Made by a program: the position numbers and the translations under genes. The notes beneath the pieces were generated by a model, which was given only the letters and a program-made list of their open reading frames with translations, was not told the DNA's origin and did no database searches. Shown in pieces: positions 48,360 through 56,797 of a DNA stretch of 64,000 nucleotides. Positions within the stretch are counted from its first letter, which is position 1. Each line of letters opens with the position of its first letter. This DNA is from Streptomyces himalayensis subsp. himalayensis. Lineage in GTDB: Bacteria; Actinomycetota; Actinomycetes; Streptomycetales; Streptomycetaceae. The stretch is taken from the NCBI RefSeq assembly GCF_013778455.1, contig NZ_JACEHE010000008.1:62001-126000 (forward strand), written 5' to 3'.

Positions 48360-50420
48360 GTGACGCAGAGCGGACAGGGCGAGGAGCCGCGTCTTCCCGC
48401 GGCGCGGCCCGTGCGAGAAGGCATCGTGCTGCCCGCCGACGGAAGCGAGCCGCTGCTGCCGGGCACCGCGGGCGACCAGACGGCTCCGGCCGGCGGCCGC
48501 CCCTGGGGGCAGCCTTGGGGCCCGGAGGAGGCACCGCCGGCCCCGCCGGCGTCCGCGACCTCCGGGTACGAGTGGGGAGCGGCCGCGGGCCAGGCTTCAC
48601 CCGGCGCGGGGGCACCGGGATATCCCCAGGCGGGCGTACCGGGCTGGGGCGCGGCCCCGGGCCACGCCACGTCCCCGGCGGCCCCTGCTCCCTGGGGCCT
48701 CGACGACGCGGGACAGCCGACGCAGCAGCCACCCACGGCCGCAGCCCCGTACCCCGGCACACACCACGCCGACCCGCAGCTCCCGGACGCACAGCACCCC
48801 GGGGCCCGGACCCCAGGCACCCACGTCCACGGGGCCCTGACCCCCGGCAACCAGGTCCACAGGGCCCAGACCTCCGGCGCACAGCACCCGGGCGCACAGA
48901 TCACCGGCACCAAGGTCCCCGGCGCAGAGCACTCCGAGGCCCAGATCCCCGGCGCCCGCCAGCCGGGCGGGAGCCCCGCGCCGCTGCCCCGGGCGAACGC
49001 CTTCCCGACCGCCGACCAGGGCGCCGCGGGCGCGGGCGGCGGCCAGGGCGCGCCGCAGCCGCCGGCTGCCGGGTACGGCGGGGCACTTCCACCGGCCCCG
49101 CCCACCGGCTTCGGCGGGGCACTTCCGCCGACCCCGCCCACCGGCTTCGGCGGGGCACTTCCACCGACCCCGCCCACCGGCTTCGGCGGGGCACTGCCCG
49201 CCGCCCCCGGACAGGGCACCGGCCCTCAGCCGTCCCACGGGCAGGCCACCCCGCTGCCCCCCGCCGGACATGCCGCTGCCCTCCCGCCCACCGCGCACGG
49301 CACCCCACTCCCGCCCGCCGTCGACCCGGCCGAGGCGACGCAGTACATGCCACCCGTGGCGGGCGCCGGAGCGCAGGCCGGCGCCGGGAGCTTCGACGAA
49401 GGCGCCACCCAGTACATCCCGCCCGTGGTCCCCGGCGCACTGCCGCCCGAGGCCGCCGCCGACGCCACCCAGTACCTGGGGCGCGCGCCGCGCGACGGTG
49501 CGCCCGCGGGACCCGGACCCGACAGTGAGCCCACGCAGTACATCGCCCCAGTGCCGGCACCGCCGCCCGGCGCCCCGTACGGCATCCGGCCCGGTACCCC
49601 GGACGACCGGCAGGCGCCCCCGGCCGAGTTCGACAGCCTCTTCCGTGCCGACCCGGAGCCCCAAGGCCCGGCGGCCACCCAGCAGTTGCCCCGCTTCCAG
49701 CCGCCGACGGCCCCGGCGGGCCACTACGGTGCGGCCGTTCCCGAGACCGGCGGCCGCGCCGCCGCACGCCAGGCGGCCGGCGGCGGCACCAGCGGCCGTA
49801 CGCGCTCGAAGCTGCCCCTCATCGCAGCCGCCGGCATCGGCATCGCGGTCCTCGGCATCGGCGCGGGCGCCCTCCTCGGCGCCGGCGACGACACCAAGGA
49901 CGACAACAAGACCGTGTCCGCGACCGCGCCCGCCGACGACGAGTCCGCATCGCCGACCGCCGACCCCGCCAAGGAACAGGCCGTCGCGCTGGACAAGCTC
50001 CTGGCGGACAGCAACAACAGCCGCGACGCGGTGATCAAGGCCGTCGCCAACGTCCGCGCCTGCAACAACCTCGGCCAGGCAGCCACCGATCTACGGAACG
50101 CGGCGAAGCAGCGCAACGACCTCATCACGCGCCTCGCGGCGCTCTCCGTCGACAAGCTCCCGAACCACACCAAGCTGACCACCGCACTCAACAACGCCTG
50201 GAAGGCGTCCGCTTCAGCGGACAACCACTACGCCGCATGGGCCGACGAGGTCGCCGGTAAGAAGGGCTGCAGAAAGGGCGAGGCCCGCTCCACCGCGCAC
50301 CATCGCGCAGGGGACCGCGCGAGCGGCACCGCCACCACGGAGAAGAGCAAGGCCGCAGCGCTCTGGAACACCATCGCGACGACATACGACCTGACGCAGC
50401 GCAGGCCGTACCAGCTCTGA
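48360..50420 (+). CDS. long Pro-rich single-pass membrane protein of unknown function
   Basis: This 686-residue protein has three parts. Residues 1-470 are Pro/Gly/Ala/Gln/Thr-rich and disordered, with 12-residue repeats of the GFGGALPPTPPT kind (about 245-285) and four TQY(I/M/L)-type motifs (TQYMPPV, TQYIPPV, TQYLGRA, TQYIAPV). A single membrane helix (LPLIAAAGIGIAVLGIGAGALLGA, about 485-510) follows. A hydrophilic helical domain outside follows (about 540-686), without a recognised family. TQY motifs are likely targets of Ser/Thr kinases or FHA partners. The start is GTG 48360, with TAGGAG 7 bases upstream. Function unknown. Confidence 0.75.
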   Translation: MTQSGQGEEPRLPAARPVREGIVLPADGSEPLLPGTAGDQTAPAGGRPWGQPWGPEEAPPAPPASATSGYEWGAAAGQASPGAGAPGYPQAGVPGWGAAPGHATSPAAPAPWGLDDAGQPTQQPPTAAAPYPGTHHADPQLPDAQHPGARTPGTHVHGALTPGNQVHRAQTSGAQHPGAQITGTKVPGAEHSEAQIPGARQPGGSPAPLPRANAFPTADQGAAGAGGGQGAPQPPAAGYGGALPPAPPTGFGGALPPTPPTGFGGALPPTPPTGFGGALPAAPGQGTGPQPSHGQATPLPPAGHAAALPPTAHGTPLPPAVDPAEATQYMPPVAGAGAQAGAGSFDEGATQYIPPVVPGALPPEAAADATQYLGRAPRDGAPAGPGPDSEPTQYIAPVPAPPPGAPYGIRPGTPDDRQAPPAEFDSLFRADPEPQGPAATQQLPRFQPPTAPAGHYGAAVPETGGRAAARQAAGGGTSGRTRSKLPLIAAAGIGIAVLGIGAGALLGAGDDTKDDNKTVSATAPADDESASPTADPAKEQAVALDKLLADSNNSRDAVIKAVANVRACNNLGQAATDLRNAAKQRNDLITRLAALSVDKLPNHTKLTTALNNAWKASASADNHYAAWADEVAGKKGCRKGEARSTAHHRAGDRASGTATTEKSKAAALWNTIATTYDLTQRRPYQL

Positions 50421-50501
50421 GCGGTGGCACGGCTCTGCCACCCGCCACCGGGAAGGGCCCGCTGCTCCTCCCCCACCGGGGAAACGGGCCGAAACGCAGA
50501 C

Positions 50502-50564
50502 GACCCGCGAGCCATGGTCCCTCCGAGGAGGGAGCCGGCCGGACGTACCGGCGGCCCGCGGGTC
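50502..50564 (-). ncRNA. structured RNA or terminator-like cloverleaf, minus-strand candidate
   Basis: Outer arms 50502-50509 and 50557-50564 pair perfectly over eight bases. Inside are a 6-7-base hairpin (50518-50533) and a further GC hairpin. On the minus strand it lies downstream of a promoter (50720-50749) and a 12-codon ORF (50648-50686). It could be an attenuator or a terminator of that unit. It could also serve as the terminator of the rightward gene ending at 50420. Confidence 0.35.
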
Positions 50565-50647
50565 GGGTGACTGCGTGGAATTTCGGCCGGCTGCGCGCTC
50601 AGCTCGCGCGCCGGTCCGGCACCGCACTTGAGTGTGATGACGGGCCG

Positions 50648-50686
50648 CTAGCCCGCAGTCACCTCACGCGTCCGGATTTCATACAT
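50648..50686 (-). CDS. candidate 12-codon leader or small ORF
   Basis: ATG at 50686 starts MYEIRTREVTAG and ends at TAG (50648-50650). AGGAGG (minus strand, 50704-50699) lies 12 bases upstream, a strong but slightly distant ribosome site, in a unit with a clear promoter. No known leader peptide is recognised. It is weakly supported because of its size. Confidence 0.3.
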   Translation of the reverse strand: MYEIRTREVTAG

Positions 50687-50719
50687 CTGCCGAACCACCT
50701 CCTCTCCCGTGATGGGCTC

Positions 50720-50749
50720 ACCTTAGGCACGGCCCCAGACGTCCCTCAA
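50720..50749 (-). promoter_or_regulatory. minus-strand vegetative promoter
   Basis: On the minus strand TTGAGG (50749-50744) and TAAGGT (50725-50720) are 18 bases apart, a good HrdB-type fit. It would transcribe a short leader with the AGGAGG-ATG mini-ORF at 50686 and run antisense towards the Pro-rich membrane-protein gene. The flanks also form CTGGGGC/GCCCCAG arms (50732-50738 with 50785-50791). Confidence 0.45.
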
Positions 50750-50946
50750 GGGGTTTTTCGCGATGCTGATGACATCGGCTCTGACCTGGGGCAGCGGGCT
50801 CACCAGCGGCGGCCGTCCACTCGTCGCCGACCCGTTCGCCCGCTGAGCAGGGCCCGTCGGCTTCCGGTGGTCGAATCTCCAGCGCGCAACGATTTCCCGG
50901 GAACTCTATGTGGGCTGGGTCACGTTCGAGTTGAATGATCCATGGT

Positions 50947-51012
50947 GCGGTACACGTAGTGCGGCACGCATCGCAGTACACGGCAGTAACGGCAGTACAC
51001 AGCGCAGTACAC
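50947..51012. promoter_or_regulatory. four GC(A/G)GTACAC direct repeats before the PAS gene
   Basis: GCGGTACAC at 50947-50955 and GCAGTACAC at 50973-50981, 50992-51000 and 51004-51012 lie 28-85 bases before the GTG at 51040. The direct repeat arrangement, at 26-, 19- and 12-base distances, suggests a binding site for a regulator or a promoter element. The rest of the gap 50421-51039 is described in the other entries here. Confidence 0.45.
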
Positions 51013-51039
51013 GCGGACACGGCCTGCAGGGGGTGCCAG

Positions 51040-52449
51040 GTGAGTGCTTCCCGGCGTAGTGGGACCACGGACGAGCTGGGGCCTCCGGAGCCCGAGCGGG
51101 ATGGTTCGGATCTTCTTGCGGCGTTGCTCGACGGTATGGACGCGGCGTTGTGCGCGTTCGATGCGGACGGTGTGGTGACGCACTGGAACCGTGAGGCCGA
51201 GCGGATTCTGGGCTGGTCGGCCGCGGAGGCGGTCGGGCGGCGGGGTCTGGCGGGGTGGGCCGTGCGGGCGGCGGATGCCGAGGAGGTCGAGGGGCGGCTG
51301 CTGTCGGCGATGCAGGCGCCCGGTCGGCAGGTGCACGAGTTCGCATTGCTGACGAAGGACGGCGGGCGGGTGCTCGTACGGATGCAGTCGGCCGCGGTGC
51401 GGGGGCAGGACGGGAAGCCGGCCGGTGTGTACTGCGCGTTCAGCGAGGTGCATGCGCAGATCGATCTGGAGCGGTCGATCGCCCTGAGCGAGGCGCTGTT
51501 CGAAGACGCCTCGTGGGGTGTCGTGCTGGTGGACGCCGATCTGCGGCCCGCCCTGGTCAATGCGCATGCGGCGCGGGCGCTGGGTTCGGGGCGTACGGCG
51601 CCGCTGGGGCGGCCGCTCGGTGAGCTCCTTGGGCAGGGCGCCGAGGAGCTGGAGAGCGCTCTGACGCATGTGCTGGCGGAGGGTACGCCGCCTGCGCCCG
51701 CGGAGATGTGGGTGACGGTGCGTACGCCGGACGGTGAGCGGCGGCGGTGCTGGCGGAGCGGGTTCCTGCGGCTCGCGTCGCCGTTGGCGGAGGAGCCGGT
51801 GCCGCTGGGTGTGGGCTGGCTGTTCTGGGACGTGACGGAGTCGAAGCAGGCGGAACAGGAGGCGGCCCAGCTGCGGTTCCGGGCGAATCAGCTGCACCGT
51901 GCGGCGCGGGCGGCCGCGGAGTGCGAGGATCCGGCGGAGGCGGCGACGATCCAGCTGGACTTCGCGCTGGCGGGGTTCGCCGATCACGCACTCATCGATC
52001 TTGTGGTGGGTGAGCCGGCGGCGGGTGAGCCGGCCGGCGATGCGGAGCCGGTGCGTCTGGTGCGGGTGACGGCCACACCTGCCGGTGCGCCGGGGCCGAG
52101 TATGCCGGCGCCTGGGGCGGGGTTGCCGGTGCGTTACGCGGAGGGGCATCCGGCGCTTCAGTGTGTGGAGCGTGCGGGGTCGGTGCGGGCGAGTGCGGGT
52201 GCGTCGTCGCTGGAGAGGGCGCGGGAGTGGGCCGCGGAACGGCAGTGGCCGCACGATGCGGTGCATGCGCTGTGCGCGGTGCTGCGGAGCCGGGGGCGGA
52301 CCCTGGGCGTGGTGACGTTTCTTCGGGGTGGCAGCCGGTCCGCGTTCGAGCGGGCGGATGCGATGTACGCGGAGAGCATCGCCGTACGGATCGCGGCGGC
52401 GCTGGATCTGGCGCGGGCCTTGGAGCGTGGTGGGGAGCGGGAGCGGTAA
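51040..52449 (+). CDS. PAS-domain sensor-like protein without an output domain
   Basis: This is a 469-residue protein. The first PAS domain is at about 25-130 (LLDGMDAALCAFDADGVVTHWNREAERILGWSAAEAVGR). A second at about 150-265 is followed by a PAC-like WLFWDVTESKQAEQEAAQLRFRANQLH, and the last 170 residues are GAF-like (DAVHALCAVLRSRGRTLGVVTFLRGG). No PP2C, kinase or GGDEF domain follows, although such phosphatase proteins often have this front end in streptomycetes. It may be a partner protein or a truncated rsbU-type member. GTG 51040 follows GCAGGGGG by 6 bases. Confidence 0.78.
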   Translation: MSASRRSGTTDELGPPEPERDGSDLLAALLDGMDAALCAFDADGVVTHWNREAERILGWSAAEAVGRRGLAGWAVRAADAEEVEGRLLSAMQAPGRQVHEFALLTKDGGRVLVRMQSAAVRGQDGKPAGVYCAFSEVHAQIDLERSIALSEALFEDASWGVVLVDADLRPALVNAHAARALGSGRTAPLGRPLGELLGQGAEELESALTHVLAEGTPPAPAEMWVTVRTPDGERRRCWRSGFLRLASPLAEEPVPLGVGWLFWDVTESKQAEQEAAQLRFRANQLHRAARAAAECEDPAEAATIQLDFALAGFADHALIDLVVGEPAAGEPAGDAEPVRLVRVTATPAGAPGPSMPAPGAGLPVRYAEGHPALQCVERAGSVRASAGASSLERAREWAAERQWPHDAVHALCAVLRSRGRTLGVVTFLRGGSRSAFERADAMYAESIAVRIAAALDLARALERGGERER

Positions 52450-52501
52450 GGGGCCGTGAGGGGCTGCGCCGACGCCGCGGGCGGCGGCGCTCGGCGCCGC
52501 T

Positions 52502-53347
52502 TCAGTGCCGGTAGAAGATCCGGTCCGCGTACTCGGTGAGGACGCGCGCGTTCCATTCGTGGCCGCCGTCGACGTTGCCGGAGCGCAGGAGCGGGGGTTC
52601 GATGCCGCGGGCGGCCAGCTCACCTGCGGCTGTGGCCATGACGGCCTGGAGGAGTGCGCTGGTGACGACTGTGGAGGCGGGGGCGAAGGGCGCCTCGATG
52701 CCTTCGGTGGCGAGTTCGGCGTCGCCGATCGCGATCTTGCTGTCGAGCACGATGTCGCAGTGGTCCTTGAGGTGGGTGCCGGACGCGTGCCGGGACTTCG
52801 TCTCGCTCGCGTACGCCACTGAGGTCACGCCGATGGTTCTCAGGCCGAGGGCGCGGGCGTTCATGGCCATCTCGACGGGCAGCGCGTTGCGTCCGGAGAG
52901 GGAGATGATCACGAGGGTGTCGCCGGCGCGGGCGGGACTGGTGTCGAGTACGGCGCCGGCGAGTCCGTCGACGCGTTCGAGGACGGAGCCGAGGGTGGCG
53001 GGCATGACGTCGACGCCGACGGTGCCGGGGACGGCGAGCAGGTTCATCAGGGCAAGGCCGCCGGCGCGGTAGACGACGTCCTGGGCGGCGAGCGAGGAGT
53101 GTCCGGCGCCGAAGGCGAAGAGGCGGCCGCCGGCGGCGACGGTGTCGGCGATGAGGGTTCCGGCGGCGGCGATGTTCGCCGCCTCCTCTTCGCGGACCCG
53201 CTGCAACAGGCCGATGGCGGCGTCGAAGTACTGCCAGGCCAGCGTGCCGTCGCCGTGCTGCCCGGCCGGCGTGCTCTCGCCGCGCTGCCCGGCCGGCGTG
53301 CTCTCACCATGCTGCCCGGTCGGCGTGCTGTCGCTTTCGTCGCTCAT
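52502..53347 (-). CDS. SIS-domain sugar-phosphate-binding protein
   Basis: This 281-residue SIS-fold protein has the N-terminal helix YFDAAIGLLQRVREEEAANIAAAGTLIAD, GGRLFAFGAGHSSLAAQDVVYRAGG with the sugar-phosphate loop, GDTLVIISLSGRNALPVEMAMNARALG and a C-terminal LLRSGNVDGGHEWN. It is like MurQ/GmhA-type proteins but longer than isomerases. The reaction is unknown. N-terminal residues 5-30 hold three 9-residue units, core STPAGQHGE (27-bp DNA repeat, about 53256-53330), which lie before the fold and look like a start-proximal repeat expansion. The ATG is at 53347. Confidence 0.82.
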   Translation of the reverse strand: MSDESDSTPTGQHGESTPAGQRGESTPAGQHGDGTLAWQYFDAAIGLLQRVREEEAANIAAAGTLIADTVAAGGRLFAFGAGHSSLAAQDVVYRAGGLALMNLLAVPGTVGVDVMPATLGSVLERVDGLAGAVLDTSPARAGDTLVIISLSGRNALPVEMAMNARALGLRTIGVTSVAYASETKSRHASGTHLKDHCDIVLDSKIAIGDAELATEGIEAPFAPASTVVTSALLQAVMATAAGELAARGIEPPLLRSGNVDGGHEWNARVLTEYADRIFYRH

Positions 53348-53614
53348 GCGCGTTGCTCCCCCGTCCATCCCGCCTGCCCCTTCGCCGATGATGGCCTCCG
53401 TCGCGTCGGCCTCACGGTGCTGTCCCGGCCGGTGACGTGTCAAGGCGGCGCCGAGCCGCTGCAGCGGCCATCGGTCCGGGCGCGCGGTCCGGTCCGTCGG
53501 ACATGGTTTTCCCGGCGCGGCACGGTTGTCGGTGGGATGCGTCAGAATTGAGTCAGGGCCAGCGCACAAGCCGGTGAGCCGTCGAGCCACTGGCAGAGCT
53601 AACGAGGGGCACGT

Positions 53615-54307
53615 ATGTCCGGACTGATCGACACTACGGAGATGTATCTCCGCACCATCCTCGAGCTGGAAGAGGAAGGTGTGGTCCCCATGCGCGCCCG
53701 TATCGCCGAGCGGCTCGATCAGAGCGGTCCGACGGTCAGCCAGACGGTGGCGCGAATGGAACGCGACGGATTGGTGTCGGTCGCCAGTGACCGCCATCTG
53801 GACCTCACGGAGGAGGGCCGCCGGCTGGCCACGCGTGTGATGCGCAAGCACCGGCTCGCGGAGTGCCTGCTGGTCGATGTGATCGGCCTGGAGTGGGAGC
53901 AGGTGCACGCGGAGGCCTGTCGCTGGGAGCACGTGATGAGCGAGGCGGTCGAGCGCCGCGTCCTGGAGCTCCTGCGGCACCCGACCGAGTCGCCGTACGG
54001 CAACCCGATCCCGGGCCTCGAGGAGCTCGGCGAGAAGGACCACGCGGACCCGTTCCTGGACGAGGGCATGGTGTCCCTGGCCGATCTGGACCCGGGCAGC
54101 GACGGCAAGACGGTCGTGGTGCGCCGTATCGGGGAGCCGATCCAGACGGACGCGCAGTTGATGTACACGCTGCGGCGCGCGGGTGTGCAGCCCGGTTCCG
54201 TGGTGAGCGTGACGGAGTCGGCCGGCGGGGTGCTGGTGGGCAGCAGCGGCGAGGCGGCGGAGCTCGACACGAGCGTCGCTTCGCACGTGTTCGTCGCGAA
54301 GCGCTGA
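53615..54307 (+). CDS. DtxR/IdeR-family metal-dependent transcriptional regulator
   Basis: This is a 230-residue regulator. The helix-turn-helix is MYLRTILELEEEGVVPMRARIAERLDQSGPTVSQTVARMERDG (about 9-52). The metal-binding and dimerisation domain is HRLAECLLVDVIGLEWEQVHAEACRWEHVMSEAVERRVLELL (with the His/Glu/Cys ligands), and the C-terminal SH3-like domain covers about 150-230. Homologues respond to iron and repress siderophore and iron-uptake genes, in streptomycetes as DmdR proteins. Length is as expected. It is divergent from the SIS gene, 267 bases away. Confidence 0.93.
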   Translation: MSGLIDTTEMYLRTILELEEEGVVPMRARIAERLDQSGPTVSQTVARMERDGLVSVASDRHLDLTEEGRRLATRVMRKHRLAECLLVDVIGLEWEQVHAEACRWEHVMSEAVERRVLELLRHPTESPYGNPIPGLEELGEKDHADPFLDEGMVSLADLDPGSDGKTVVVRRIGEPIQTDAQLMYTLRRAGVQPGSVVSVTESAGGVLVGSSGEAAELDTSVASHVFVAKR

Positions 54308-54950
54308 GGCCGCGCAGCGCCGGGGAACCGCCGGGTAATCGGCGGGAAGTCGCCGGGTAATCGGGCGGATGCGGACATCCACCCGCCGGGACACGGGCGT
54401 CCACCCGAATCCAAGATTCAGTGTGCGGAATGGCAGCGGCCGGACGTTTTGCGTGCCAGGCTGTCGTGAGGCATATGACTTTGGTCCTGATCGTTTCGGA
54501 CCGGGTCGGGCCGAGTCGGACCGGGTCGGGCAGCCCGGTCGGGAGGGGGCGCATGGATGTGCCGCAGACAGACGGAGGGCCCCGGCGCCGTTCGGCGCCG
54601 GGGCCTGTCCACCCCCTGTGTCGACCCGGAGCCCCGAGCTCTCAGGGTCTTCCCCTTCGGACCGGTATCCCCGAGCGGTCCGCCTCCCGCAGAAGATCTC
54701 CCCTCGGCCGCGCCGATCAATCCTGGGGAGCGGTCACCCGAAAGAGGGGTGTTGACGACAAAATGCGCGCTTTCGAATAGGGGTTCGATAGCGTGTCCGT
54801 ACGTTGGTGCCGCGCGGTGACGCATCGCGCGATGCCTGCGATGACCTACGGGATGCACGGGACGCAGGGGACGCAGGAGCGAGTGAGGCCACCGGCCCGC
54901 TCGGGCCTGACCCGACAAGGCCCGGCAGACCACAAGGGGGGTGCCAGACC
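54308..54950. other. 643-base gene-free stretch with hairpin and repeats
   Basis: Between the DtxR-type gene and the hydrolase gene no open frame with codon bias or family match is convincing. It holds short GCCGGGTAATCGGCGG-type duplications (54310-54365), a duplicated TCGGACCGGGTCGGGC (about 54490-54530), and a GC hairpin (54578-54605). TTGACG at 54752-54757 could be a -35 for the hydrolase. Nothing else is clear. Confidence 0.5.
54578..54605. terminator. perfect 12-base-pair GC hairpin
   Basis: GGCCCCGGCGCC (54578-54589) and GGCGCCGGGGCC (54594-54605) pair perfectly around the loop GTTC. No poly-T follows, as usual in streptomycetes. It may end an undetected transcript in this gap. Confidence 0.5.
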
Positions 54951-55808
54951 ATGGTGCGCATCGACGTGACGGGAACAGGCGGCGTACGCCTCGCTGCCTG
55001 GGAGTTCGCCGATCCTCCCAAGACCGGGGAGGTCGAGCGTGCTCCCGGCGTGCTGTTACTGCACGGCCTCATGGGCCGCGCCTCGCACTGGGCGTCCAGC
55101 GCCCGCTGGCTCGCGGAACGGTATCGCGCGGTCGCCCTCGACCAGCGCGGCCACGGCCGCAGCGACAAGCCGGCCGAGGGTCCGTACACCCGTGAGGTCT
55201 ATGTCGAGGACGCCGAGGCCGCCCTCGTCCAGCTCGGTCTCGCCCCCGCCGTCCTCATCGGCCACGCCATGGGCGCCCTGACCGCCTGGCAGCTCGCCGC
55301 CCGCCGCCCGGACCTGGTCCGCGGCCTGATCATCTGCGACATGCGCGCCTCCGCGCTCGGCGCGGCCTCCCAGCGTGAGTGGGAGAACTGGTTCAAGGCC
55401 TGGCCCGTCCCCTTCGCGACCCTCGCCGACGTACGCAAGTGGTTCGGCGAGGACGACCCCTGGGTGGAGCGCCCCCATCCGTCACGCGGCGAGTTCTACG
55501 CCGAGGTGATGGCCGAGTCCCCCGACGGCTGGCGGCCCGTCTTCGACCCCGAGCAGATGCTCAGGTCCCGGGAGACCTGGGTCCATGACGCGCACTGGGA
55601 GGAGCTCGCGCAGGTCCAGTGTCCCGCGCTCGTCGTGCGCGGCCTCGACGGGGAGCTCGGCCGGGCCGAGGCCCAGGAGATGGTGCGGGTCCTGCCGAAG
55701 GGTGAGTACGCCGAGGTGGCGGACGCCGGGCACCTCGTCCACTACGACCAGCCGGAGGCGTGGCGCGCTGCCGTCGAACCGTTCCTGAACCGTGTGCTCG
55801 CGGAGTGA
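54951..55808 (+). CDS. alpha/beta-hydrolase-fold protein with nucleophile replaced by Ala
   Basis: This 285-residue protein has the alpha/beta-hydrolase order: LLLHGLMGRASHW oxyanion loop, the DQRGHGRSD strand-turn, the nucleophile elbow LIGHAMGALTAW, the Asp region VVRGLDGELG and the His region DAGHLVHYDQPE. In the elbow G104-H105-A106-M107-G108 the nucleophile Ser/Asp/Cys is Ala106, so serine hydrolase chemistry is not possible. It may be a cofactorless oxygenase-like, binding or regulatory member. The ATG at 54951 has AAGGGGGG 9 bases upstream. An upstream in-frame ATG at 54804 has no ribosome site and low-complexity sequence. Confidence 0.85.
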   Translation: MVRIDVTGTGGVRLAAWEFADPPKTGEVERAPGVLLLHGLMGRASHWASSARWLAERYRAVALDQRGHGRSDKPAEGPYTREVYVEDAEAALVQLGLAPAVLIGHAMGALTAWQLAARRPDLVRGLIICDMRASALGAASQREWENWFKAWPVPFATLADVRKWFGEDDPWVERPHPSRGEFYAEVMAESPDGWRPVFDPEQMLRSRETWVHDAHWEELAQVQCPALVVRGLDGELGRAEAQEMVRVLPKGEYAEVADAGHLVHYDQPEAWRAAVEPFLNRVLAE

Positions 55809-55881
55809 GGGCGCCCCTCCTCGCGTCGCGTCCGCACCCCGGGCGCTCCGGAATCGTCGGCACGCAGTCACGGTAGCCGCC

Positions 55882-56592
55882 TCAGGGGCTGAGCCGTTCG
55901 ATCCGCCAGGTGCCGTCCTCGCGGTAGACGTAGCGCAGCCTGTCGTGCAGCCGGTTCTCGTGTCCCTGCCAGAACTCGATGGTCTCCGGGAAGACGCGGA
56001 AGCCGCCCCAGTGGGGCGGGACGGGGACCCGCTCGCCCTCCGGGTAACGGGTGTGGAGTTCCTCGTACGCATGGTCGAGCTCGGCGCGGGAGGCGATCAC
56101 CGAGGACTGGGCGCTGGCCCAGGCGCCGAGCTGGGAGCCGTGGGGGCGGGTGCGGAAGTACGCGGCGGTCTCGCCGCGGCCGGTACGGGTGACCGTGCCG
56201 GTGACGGAGACCTGGCGTGCCATGGGGTGCCAGGGGAAGAGCAGCGCGATGTGCGGGTTGGCCGCCAGGTCGCGGCCCTTGCGGGACTCGTAGTTGGTGT
56301 AGAAGACGAAGCCGCGCTCGTCGTACTGCTTGAGGAGCACCGTGCGGGAGCTCGGCCGTCCTGCGGCGTCGGCCGTGGAGACGACCATGGCGTTGGGCTC
56401 GTAGATGCCTCCGAGCTCGGCGGCGTGCACGGCCTCCTTGAACCAGCGCGCGAACTGGTCCATGGGGTGTGCGGCGAGGTCTGCCTCGTCGAACGCCTGG
56501 GCGCGGTAGTGCGCGCGCATCGCGGCGGGGTCGGGGGCCTCGAAGACGTCGGGGTCGTGGGCGGTGCGGTCGGCGGGGGCACGGTCGTTCAC
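55882..56592 (-). CDS. pdxH: pyridoxamine 5'-phosphate oxidase
   Basis: This 236-residue PdxH oxidises pyridoxine and pyridoxamine 5'-phosphate to PLP using FMN. The family order is clear: MDQFARWFKEAVHAAELGGIYEPNAMVVSTADAAGRPSSRTVLLKQYDERGFVFYTNYESRKGRDLAANPHIALLFPW for the FMN core, EYWRTRPHGSQ-like YFRTRPHGSQLGAWASAQS, and the C-terminal FWQGHENRLHDRLRYVYR. The length is as usual. GTG 56592 was chosen, with a minimal ATG-led reading (MTA) just upstream as a possible coupling oddity. Divergent from the citrate synthase gene, with a 431-base gap. Confidence 0.92.
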   Translation of the reverse strand: MNDRAPADRTAHDPDVFEAPDPAAMRAHYRAQAFDEADLAAHPMDQFARWFKEAVHAAELGGIYEPNAMVVSTADAAGRPSSRTVLLKQYDERGFVFYTNYESRKGRDLAANPHIALLFPWHPMARQVSVTGTVTRTGRGETAAYFRTRPHGSQLGAWASAQSSVIASRAELDHAYEELHTRYPEGERVPVPPHWGGFRVFPETIEFWQGHENRLHDRLRYVYREDGTWRIERLSP

Positions 56593-56740
56593 GCGGTCAT
56601 CTTGCCGTACGAAGCGATGTGTACGGCCTGCAGATCCATAGATGAGTGCCCGGACGCACCACCATGCGCCCATGCACACCTGGGCGCCGGCCTTTGATTC
56701 CGGGCCCGGCATCCGTCGAACAGGCGCCGAGCCGCCCGAA

Positions 56741-56797
56741 GTGGCACTGTGTGTGATGTGGCACTGAGTGCCGCGAGGACTCCCCAAAGGTGGCACT
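56741..56797. promoter_or_regulatory. three GTGGCACT repeats in the pdxH-citrate synthase intergenic region
   Basis: GTGGCACT occurs at 56741-56748, 56758-56765 and 56790-56797, and the second is part of the perfect palindrome GGCACTGAGTGCC (56760-56772). TAGGGT at 56804-56809 is a plausible -10 for the rightward gene, and the third repeat lies in its spacer. A regulator site for central carbon or vitamin genes is likely. The rest of the 431-base gap shows nothing else. Confidence 0.5.

Noticed and set aside
50502..50564. A tRNA-like cloverleaf
   Set aside because: The outer stem and two hairpins do not fit tRNA arm lengths, and there is no anticodon or T-loop consensus.
54421..54780. 119-codon open frame before the hydrolase gene
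   Set aside because: It contains a terminator-like hairpin and repeats, has poor codon bias and no ribosome site.
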